Shown: one piece after another, positions 57,405-64,000 of the stretch
Numbering within the stretch: the first letter of the stretch is position 1
Layout of the letters: the number at the start of each line of letters is the position of its first letter
NCBI GenBank assembly: GCA_026127935.1
Contig: JAJSLL010000003.1
Location: 46,781 to 110,780 of the forward strand
Reading direction: 5' to 3'
From: Thermoplasmatales archaeon
GTDB taxonomy: Archaea; Thermoplasmatota; Thermoplasmata; Thermoplasmatales; GCA-001856825
DNA: 64,000 nucleotides
The notes under the pieces: model-generated
What the model was told of the DNA's origin: nothing
The model's input: the letters and a program-made list of their open reading frames with translations, nothing else
Databases searched by the model: none
Program-made: the position numbers and the translations under genes

Positions 57405-57985
57405 TTTTAAATCAACTAACATTCGATGTCACGATGCCAGAATTTCTGAGGACGGACATCAAGGAAGTCGTCTTGGTGAGGGCCAAACAGCACGGAGATG
57501 AAAGAGGGTTCTTTGAAGAACTATACAAGAGGACAGATTTTAGGGAAAGCGGGGTAAGCGATGAGTATGCTCAACTAAATCATTCGTTCTCAAGGAAGGG
57601 AGTGATCAGAGGACTACACTTTCAGAGGAGTCCTGAGGAACAGGGAAAATTCATAATGACTGTCTCTGGTGCTATACTGGATGTAGCCGTCGACATTAGG
57701 CCCTGGTCATCAACCTTCAAGAAATGGATATCCGTTGTACTCTCAAGAGAGAATGGCACCTCTCTATGGATTCCGCAGGGCTTTGCCCATGGTTTTCTCG
57801 CACTGGAGGATTCAGACATCATTTATCTTGCGACAAAGGAGTACTCTCCGGAGCTAGACTGTGGGATTAGGTGGGACGATCCCGACATAGGTGTAAAATG
57901 GCCAATAGTTTCTCCCATAATTTCGTCAAAGGACAGGAAGCTGAAATCTCTCAAAGAACTCATTGAAAGTGGGGAGGTGAAATAG
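57401..57985 (+). CDS. rmlC: dTDP-4-dehydrorhamnose 3,5-epimerase
   Basis: 194 aa; HGDERGFFEELYKRTDF, NHSFSRKGVIRGLHFQRSPEEQGKFI, GFAHGFLALEDSDIIYL. Confidence 0.94.
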   Translation: MILNQLTFDVTMPEFLRTDIKEVVLVRAKQHGDERGFFEELYKRTDFRESGVSDEYAQLNHSFSRKGVIRGLHFQRSPEEQGKFIMTVSGAILDVAVDIRPWSSTFKKWISVVLSRENGTSLWIPQGFAHGFLALEDSDIIYLATKEYSPELDCGIRWDDPDIGVKWPIVSPIISSKDRKLKSLKELIESGEVK

Positions 57986-58965
57986 TGGCGAAGTTGCTGG
58001 TTACGGGAGGTTACGGTTTTATCGGCTCGAATTTTGTTAACCACTGGCTAAGGAACCATCCAGATGATTCATTGTTGAATCTGGACAAGATGACCTACGC
58101 CGCAGATGAAAACTACGTAGATGAGTCTTTGAAGAGCAAGAACTACAGCTTTGTCAGAGGGGACATAGCTGATAAGGAGTTCGTGATGTCGATCACTGCA
58201 GATATTGATACAGTGATCAATTTCGCTGCGGAATCTCATGTCGATAATGCAATAAATGAACCCTCAGCGTTCGTAAGGTCAAACTACCTAGGCGTGTTCA
58301 ATCTCCTGGAGGCAGCTAGGAAGAGGGATCTAAGGTTTCATCAGGTATCCACGGATGAGGTTTACGGTTCTCTCTCTCTGGACTCGAGCGAAAAGTTTGG
58401 CGATGGCTCCTGCTACAGCCCAAGGAATCCTTATTCCGCTACCAAGGCCGCCGCGGACTTGCTTGTCAAAGCGTACTTTAACACGTATGGAGTCAAATCT
58501 ACCATCTCAAACTGCAGCAACAATTTTGGACCTCACCAACATCCGGAAAAATTGATACCCAAAACCATACTAAATGCTGTGCAGAACCGGAAGGTTCCAC
58601 TCTATGGGGACGGCAAACAGGTCAGGGACTGGATCTATGTGGAGGATCATGTACGGGGCATCGAGCTCGTTCTCGAAAGGGGGAAGATCGGCGAGAGCTA
58701 TCTGATAAGCGCGGAAAGTGAGAGAAGGAATGTTGAAGTTGTGAGTGAAATCCTAAGACTACTCAAGAAAGAAAGGAGTCTCATCGAATTTGTATCGGAC
58801 AGACCTGGTCACGACGTCAGGTACGCACTGGACTCGAGCAAGATGAAGTCGATAGGATGGGCCCCACGATACGAATTCCAAAATGCTCTTAAAGAAACGG
58901 TGAGACACTACCTGGAGGAGTTTAATCTATACTCAAAGAAGGCGTCAAGACTAGAAAGTAACTAG
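57985..58965 (+). CDS. rmlB: dTDP-glucose 4,6-dehydratase
   Basis: 326 aa; LLVTGGYGFIGSNFVNHWL, FAAESHVDNAINEPSAFVRSN, VSTDEVYGSL, SNNFGPHQHPEKLIP. Confidence 0.95.
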   Translation: MAKLLVTGGYGFIGSNFVNHWLRNHPDDSLLNLDKMTYAADENYVDESLKSKNYSFVRGDIADKEFVMSITADIDTVINFAAESHVDNAINEPSAFVRSNYLGVFNLLEAARKRDLRFHQVSTDEVYGSLSLDSSEKFGDGSCYSPRNPYSATKAAADLLVKAYFNTYGVKSTISNCSNNFGPHQHPEKLIPKTILNAVQNRKVPLYGDGKQVRDWIYVEDHVRGIELVLERGKIGESYLISAESERRNVEVVSEILRLLKKERSLIEFVSDRPGHDVRYALDSSKMKSIGWAPRYEFQNALKETVRHYLEEFNLYSKKASRLESN

Positions 58966-59044
58966 GATCGATTCCTCGAGAACGCGTTAAGGACAGAGAT
59001 CTGTAACCCTCTATAACCGACCCAAATCCTAACCCAAGCCAGAA

Positions 59045-59601
59045 TCAAGAAATTCTACTTCCTCGGTCGTTTATTCTCTTTCCAATGACTATTTCAACTA
59101 CCGGCGAAACAGTTGCAACTGCCGCGACCATCATGGAATTCACGACTACTGTGAGTAGACCTCCGAGAAAAAAAGCATCTGATTGAGAATTCCATGTGGG
59201 CGTTCCCGGAATGATTTGATGCACCCTCAGTCCAAGCGGGAGAAGTCCGAACATACCGTTTGCGAGACTACGCGCGTCCTGTAGGAGCTCGTGAGCAATT
59301 TCCAAACCCACCTTCTTCTCCAAGAACAAACATGCCCACAGGTCCTTCACTCCTTCCCTTTGTTATCAGGGATGTCACAGCTACTGAGACGTGATCCTCC
59401 ATTTCATACACTGCAAGAGACGATGGCATCAAGCATTCCCTCCGATGCAATTTCAGTGCATGGATTTTCATAAAGACAGTAGACACTTACTTCTTCAACC
59501 TCTTGAAGTCGGACAAGTATGAATACAGTAGAGGTTCCGCTAGTGAAAAAGATATCACCATGATTTATGAAGCCCCCTATATAGGCAATCCTCGCGTCCA
59601 A
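59045..59601 (-). pseudogene. Frameshifted remnant, possibly of a glycosyltransferase or membrane protein
   Basis: Three successive minus-strand ORFs in different frames read as one protein in order: MDARIAYIGGFINHGDIFFTSGTSTVFILVRLQEVEEVSVYCLYENP (59404-59601), YEMEDHVSVAVTSLITKGR (59268-59486), MKDLWACLFLEKKVGLEIAHELL...TM (59045-59350). Confidence 0.45.
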
Positions 59602-59705
59602 AGATTACATTGTTCACTCAAGTATTGCGCAGAATGTCTAACATTTTGAGTATTTTGTGGATATCTACAAATAAAGAGACGTCATCTGAAGGTTGCTGTA
59701 GTGAA

Positions 59706-60641
59706 ATGACTGTAGGTGCTTTGTTTACCGGAGGGTACGGGAAGAGGTTGCAGTCCATCGCAGGAGAGATTCCAAAAACACTCTTGCCCCTTAAAGATGA
59801 TTATCTGGTGTTGGACAGGCAGCTGCTGGACTTTAAATGTGCGGGGATAACCGAGGTCTACCTTCTGTCGGGTTATAAGGGAGAACTGATAGAGAGGAGG
59901 TATGGTCAAGAATGGAAAGGGATAAGAATCACTCACCTAAGGGAGGAGCAACCGATGGGAACTCTTTGGGCATTGAGAAATCTCTATTCAAATTTGGACT
60001 CGGACATCATATTGAAGAATGGAGACACGATTTGTGATCTGGATTTGCGCAGTTTTCTCTCCTACTCGGCATCGAAGAAGAGCCTTGTGACCTTAGTTGT
60101 TGCCAAAATGGTAAGTCCATTTGGAATTGTATCTATTCATAATGGATATGTGTCCGAATTTGTTGAGAAACCAATTTTAAACCACTATGTAAACGTAGGT
60201 TGTTACCATTTGAAACCCGCGGTAAAAACATACCTTAAGAGACAATATTCAAACACAGAAATCGAAAAGACGCTTTTTGATTCTCTCTCATCAGACGGTA
60301 AAATCAAAGCATTCAAGTTCGGAGGATACTGGAAGGCAGTAGACAGCGTAAAAGATTATGAAGAGATCAAGAAGGAATATGAAACGCGTGAAGATTACGA
60401 CTTCGGGCACGTCTCCCTGAAGTCGGGAATCAAGGAATGCACCACTTACAAAGACCGAGCTATAATGATAAAGGGAAAGGGAAAAATAAAAGTTGTTGAC
60501 GGTAAAGTTGACGTGAATGGAACCATTATTTCAAAGGGGAAGAGTAAGTCTGTCGGTGAAGCTAGTCAAATAAGATCCATAGAGGAGTCCAAATTCTCTC
60601 TGACTGGAAACTTAAGAATAACGAACCCCAAGGGAGTTTAG
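59706..60641 (+). CDS. Sugar-1-phosphate nucleotidyltransferase (HddC-like by context)
   Basis: Start refined to ATG 59706: MTVGALFTGGYGKRLQSIAGEIPKTLLPLKDDYLVL; NGDTICDLDLRSFLSY; VEKP. Adjacent to gmhA and hddA. Confidence 0.82.
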   Translation: MTVGALFTGGYGKRLQSIAGEIPKTLLPLKDDYLVLDRQLLDFKCAGITEVYLLSGYKGELIERRYGQEWKGIRITHLREEQPMGTLWALRNLYSNLDSDIILKNGDTICDLDLRSFLSYSASKKSLVTLVVAKMVSPFGIVSIHNGYVSEFVEKPILNHYVNVGCYHLKPAVKTYLKRQYSNTEIEKTLFDSLSSDGKIKAFKFGGYWKAVDSVKDYEEIKKEYETREDYDFGHVSLKSGIKECTTYKDRAIMIKGKGKIKVVDGKVDVNGTIISKGKSKSVGEASQIRSIEESKFSLTGNLRITNPKGV

Positions 60642-60685
60642 TTATTTGGTCAGTCAGCAATGCCTCGTTTCCTTGCTTAACTACA

Positions 60686-61255
60686 TTAGACGGGCAGCTT
60701 ATCCAACTCGTAACATATCATATGAATGATAGCTATGTGTATTTCCTGAATTATGGGAGTCTTATCTGAATCTGCTTTGATACACTTATCTGCCACCATT
60801 TTTGCTTTCCCACCACTCTTACCAGTCAAGGCAAGTGTGAAAGCTCCTTTCTCCTTTGCTCTCTTCAGACCCTCTACCACGTTGTTGGAATTGCCAGAAG
60901 TGCTGATGCCGACGACAACATCTCTTGAATCGCACAACCCATCTACCTGTCTTGAGAATACGGATGAATAATCGTAGTCATTTCCAATTGCAGTTAAAGA
61001 AGATGTATTGGTTGTAAGTGCTATTGCCGGCAGAGATCTTCTTTCCACCAAGAATCTTCCTGATAGCTCTGCTGCAAAATGCTGTGCATCCGCTGCAGAT
61101 CCTCCGTTTCCGAATGTTATCAGTTTCCCGCCAGAGCTGAGTCTCGCGTGGAGTAGTTTGGCAAATTCTATTATATCCGTCAGTACAATTGACTTCCTAG
61201 CTTCTATCCCCTCATCTATATACTTTCTAAGATCTGATTTACTTCTCTCCAACAA
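60686..61255 (-). CDS. gmhA: Phosphoheptose isomerase (SIS domain)
   Basis: 189 aa; LITFGNGGSAADAQHFAAELSGRF, AIALTTNTSSLTAIGNDY, GISTSGNSNNVVEGLKRAKEKGAFTLALTGKSGGK. Confidence 0.92.
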   Translation of the reverse strand: MLERSKSDLRKYIDEGIEARKSIVLTDIIEFAKLLHARLSSGGKLITFGNGGSAADAQHFAAELSGRFLVERRSLPAIALTTNTSSLTAIGNDYDYSSVFSRQVDGLCDSRDVVVGISTSGNSNNVVEGLKRAKEKGAFTLALTGKSGGKAKMVADKCIKADSDKTPIIQEIHIAIIHMICYELDKLPV

Positions 61256-62234
61256 ATATCACCCTGCTCCCTGATTGAGTAAACTTGAATCCTGTCATCT
61301 CTAGCCCTAACCCTTTTAAAAGGAGTTCGTGTTTGCCTGGATCAGCAATTATGAGTATGAACCCACCTCCCCCTGCTCCCACAATCTTGCCTCCGATTGC
61401 TCCGAGTTCCAATGCCCTTTGATATACCCTGTCTATCCAGTCATCACTAATCTTCTTAGACAGCTTCTTTTTCAGGATCCAGTTATCATGCACCAACCTG
61501 CCAAGAGATTCAACATCGCCGTTGTTTATCGCCCTAAAAGTTGGTTCTGTGAGCGCTTTCATCTCATCGTATGCGTCCATGTTCACTTCGGAATTGATTA
61601 TTTGGTCACTATGAATCCCCGCCGAGCTTCTGCCTTTGCCAGTGTAGAATAACATTAACGATTCCTCAATCCTATTGATTTTCTCGGCCTGGGGTGTCAC
61701 AGGTATCAAATTGACATTACCATTCCCGTAGAATTTCATCAGATTCAGATTTCCGTAAGCAGCGGAATATTGGTCCTGCTTTCCACCAGGTTCCTTAAGA
61801 ATTTCTCGTTCTATCGATACTGCTTCCCTTGCGAGCGTTTCGGAATCTACCAACTCACCTTTGTAACTGTGAAGTGCGTGAAGTAGACTCACGAGAAATG
61901 TGCTGCTCGATCCGAGACCAGTCCCATTGGACGGTATGTCGGAAATGCTCACTACCTCTATTCCTTTGGTTATGTTGAGGAGCCTCAGCGCTTCTCGGAC
62001 TGTGGGATGTTGTATCTGATCGATTTCATCAACGATTTCTGTCTTAGAATAGCTTACTCTTATCTTGTCATCAAATTTCTTGTTGACAGTCACGTATATG
62101 TATTTATTAATGGCGGCCGAGACAACGGCCCCGAAGTCTCTATTTTCGTAGTAAAACGGTAGGTCGGTTCCACCACCGACAAATGTGATTCTCAGTGGAG
62201 CTTTTGTCATTACCATTCGGTCGAGCATTATCAA
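61239..62234 (-). CDS. hddA: D-glycero-D-manno-heptose 7-phosphate kinase-like GHMP kinase
   Basis: 331 aa; TKAPLRITFVGGGTDLPFYYENRDFGAVVSAAINKYIYV, GTGLGSSSTFLVSLLHAL, GGKIVGAGGGGFILI. Overlaps gmhA. Confidence 0.88.
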   Translation of the reverse strand: MIMLDRMVMTKAPLRITFVGGGTDLPFYYENRDFGAVVSAAINKYIYVTVNKKFDDKIRVSYSKTEIVDEIDQIQHPTVREALRLLNITKGIEVVSISDIPSNGTGLGSSSTFLVSLLHALHSYKGELVDSETLAREAVSIEREILKEPGGKQDQYSAAYGNLNLMKFYGNGNVNLIPVTPQAEKINRIEESLMLFYTGKGRSSAGIHSDQIINSEVNMDAYDEMKALTEPTFRAINNGDVESLGRLVHDNWILKKKLSKKISDDWIDRVYQRALELGAIGGKIVGAGGGGFILIIADPGKHELLLKGLGLEMTGFKFTQSGSRVIFVGEK

Positions 62235-62622
62235 TTTATGATTTCTGGTTAGTTAATAACAGTTTCCAATTGATGTATTTGTTCGCACTATACGAGGCAA
62301 ACCAATTCTTCTGAGCCCTCCCAAACGCGGTACGTTCGTTGGTGCGAACATCTCAAAATCCCATAATATGGAGAGGATAGTGTTGTCTGACACAAAATTC
62401 TCATTTTTTCATCTCTGAGAGCTGTTAAACAGATTAACTGACTCCATGTCTTAAGAACGGTGAAGAGAATACCACAATCTAAAAGGTAAAAAAAAATAGA
62501 ATCAGTCCAGAAGGCCCTAAAATTAACATTCGCGATTATCGTAGGGTAAAAATGTTTTTTGAACTGTCCATTAATTCTGCCAATAGGAAAACCTTTTATT
62601 CTTATTATATATTGTCTGACTA

Positions 62623-63240
62623 ATGTCACACATACTACTGAAAGGGTGGCACAGATACAAGGAAAAGGGAAAATATTCCTGGAAATCCTCACTCGTGATC
62701 GCATTTGTAGCAACAATGCTACTCTGGTGGTTACCAATTTTCGGTCCAATGCTTTCGGGATATGTCTCGGGCAGGACTTCGGGGTCTAAATATAAAGGCA
62801 TAATCATAACGGCAATGGTTGCAGCTATAATCGGTCTGGTCTCTTTTGTATTGTCTTACATTCAGTCCGTGCCCAGTTACATCAGCTACTACTTTGGCTC
62901 TATCATTGTATATCACCTTCAGACAATTTCCCCATACGGAGCTTGGTTCCTTTCTTCACTAGGACAAATGTTCACGAGCTTCCCTTATTATCTCTCGTAC
63001 TTCCCTCCAAACTGGGCGATCCTCGTCGCGTTTGGATTTGTTGGCGGAGCAATGTCGGAGCTACTTGTAAGGGACACCGACAGAAAGAGCGTGCTTTCTG
63101 CAAGACATCCAGTCCACAACGATGCCAAGGCACTGACCCCGAAACAAGTCGAATACGCACCCCCTGCGGATCCTCATCCACTTCTCAAGAAAATCATAAG
63201 GGACAAAGATGCACAGGATTCTTCAGAGGACTATATCTAA
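62623..63240 (+). CDS. Integral membrane protein of unknown function (~4 TM with soluble C-terminal tail)
   Basis: 205 aa; GPMLSGYVSGRTSGSKYKGIIITAMVAAIIGLVSFVL; hydrophilic tail. Confidence 0.7.
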   Translation: MSHILLKGWHRYKEKGKYSWKSSLVIAFVATMLLWWLPIFGPMLSGYVSGRTSGSKYKGIIITAMVAAIIGLVSFVLSYIQSVPSYISYYFGSIIVYHLQTISPYGAWFLSSLGQMFTSFPYYLSYFPPNWAILVAFGFVGGAMSELLVRDTDRKSVLSARHPVHNDAKALTPKQVEYAPPADPHPLLKKIIRDKDAQDSSEDYI

Positions 63241-63279
63241 AGCCGCCCTAAATGGACCACAACCCTAAGAAAATTTTTT

Positions 63280-63426
63280 CTAATCTTTTAATTTCTTTTT
63301 AAATTCTGCAACCTCTTCTTGTAGAGCTTTGTTCAGCGGATTCTTCCTAGCTTTTTCTTCAAGTTCCTTTAATTTGTTCTCAAGAGCTTTTTTCTTCCGG
63401 TCAAGGTCTCTCTTTCCGAGTCCCAT
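63280..63426 (-). CDS. Small (48 aa) charged coiled-coil-like protein, absent from the ORF track
   Basis: MGLGKRDLDRKKKALENKLKELEEKARKNPLNKALQEEVAEFKKKLKD, ATG start at 63426. Confidence 0.5.
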   Translation of the reverse strand: MGLGKRDLDRKKKALENKLKELEEKARKNPLNKALQEEVAEFKKKLKD

Positions 63427-63617
63427 AATCTGTCAAAAAATACTACATTATCTATTTTATCATTGCAAGGAGATTAATAATTAATGGACAAAGGACCCAA
63501 GTAATACGATTCTCTCGATTTGATATTGGGCCGAAGGGCTCGTCGCTACAAATTGTGGGTCAAGATGCTGGGTCATCAGAGACTGATCTACGATTCGTAA
63601 AGAGGAAGTTGTTTGGC

Positions 63618-63923
63618 CTAGTAGGAATATGTTATTCCGGTTATCCTAAATGACTTGCCAAGCTTTGACTTCGAGACTGTGATGTTATCTCTGTGTTTCA
63701 AAATGGAGTTGGCTATGGGGATGCTGGCAAATATTTTCAACTCCGGTTCTTCGAGAATGATTGTTGTAGGGTTTCGGGGTTTGACTAATGAGACTTCCAC
63801 GTGGGGTATCATTTTGCACAGATTGTCATTGCATGGCCCCTTGGTGTATCTAAGGTCTAGATAGATCTCCTTGATATCTTTGGAAACGATATATTCTCTC
63901 GCTTCTCTTGTCAACTTTATCAT
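63618..63923 (-). CDS. Small conserved-type protein with CxxxxC motif, possibly HesB-like/CC-motif family; coupled to P-type ATPase
   Basis: 101 aa; MIKLTREAREYIVSKDIKEIYLDLRYTKGPCNDNLCKMIPHVEVSLVKP; ATGA overlap with the upstream ATPase stop. Confidence 0.6.
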   Translation of the reverse strand: MIKLTREAREYIVSKDIKEIYLDLRYTKGPCNDNLCKMIPHVEVSLVKPRNPTTIILEEPELKIFASIPIANSILKHRDNITVSKSKLGKSFRITGITYSY

Positions 63924-64000
63924 GGTTTAAATCTCTTGAGTAGAAGGGAGTTTAGGACAACTGTGGTTGAACTGAAAGCCATGGCGAATGCAGCCAGGAA
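63920..64000 (-). CDS. C-terminus of a heavy-metal (P1B-type) P-type ATPase, truncated by window edge
   Basis: Reverse translation FLAAFAMAFSSTTVVLNSLLLKRFKP* matches the conserved C-terminal SSxxVxxNSLxL segment of Cu/heavy-metal ATPases. Confidence 0.7.
   Translation of the reverse strand, partial: FLAAFAMAFSSTTVVLNSLLLKRFKP

Noticed and set aside
62260-62320. C/D-box sRNA (TTGATGT ... CTGA) in the hddA upstream region
   Set aside because: C-box match is imperfect and there is no convincing C'/D' pair.
62288-62749. 153-aa minus-strand ORF and other overlapping ORFs across the 62.3-62.8 kb intergenic region
   Set aside because: Overlaps the start of the plausible membrane protein gene at 62623; composition looks non-coding.

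Overview
Archaeal chromosomal window, gene-dense, with mostly leaderless or short-leader genes. The overall gene content suggests a Thermoplasmatales-like euryarchaeon (inference only). No rRNA, tRNA, CRISPR array or transposase was recognised by eye.

Main blocks: (i) 3-hydroxyacyl-CoA dehydrogenase/thiolase, DNA ligase, pyrD-pyrK, GxGD prepilin peptidase, rtcB. (ii) A Mo/W enzyme island at ~7.7-20.9 kb: mobA, formate dehydrogenase alpha with sulfhydrogenase-type Fe-S and FAD subunits, an AOR-family enzyme, a tungstate/molybdate ABC transporter, two moeA paralogs (one fused to a binding-protein-like domain), moaB, moaC. (iii) APC permease, an MFS-PhoU/DUF47 fusion, purSLQ, priS, rps17e, tgtA, alba. 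(iv) RHH + COG3379-like phosphodiesterase + APS kinase. (v) A ribbon-helix-helix regulator overlapping a short FtsZ-like GTPase gene, beside an intergenic region full of TTGTCA elements and a 28-bp palindrome; one 11-mer from it recurs just upstream of the canonical ftsZ. (vi) aIF2beta-TRAM/PIN/ribK, pyrBI, asparaginase, then ftsZ-secE-spt5-rpl11-rpl1-rpl10-rpl12, where Spt5 carries a ~120-aa N-terminal extension. (vii) Surface-glycan genes: glycosyltransferases, rmlADCB, a frameshifted remnant, and a GDP-heptose-type set (hddC-like, gmhA, hddA). (viii) C-terminus of a P1B-type ATPase coupled to a small Cys-containing protein.

The strongest leads for something undescribed are the RHH/short FtsZ-like/shared operator module, the Spt5 N-terminal domain, and the MFS-PhoU fusion. 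All family calls are by eye from motifs; no searches were run.
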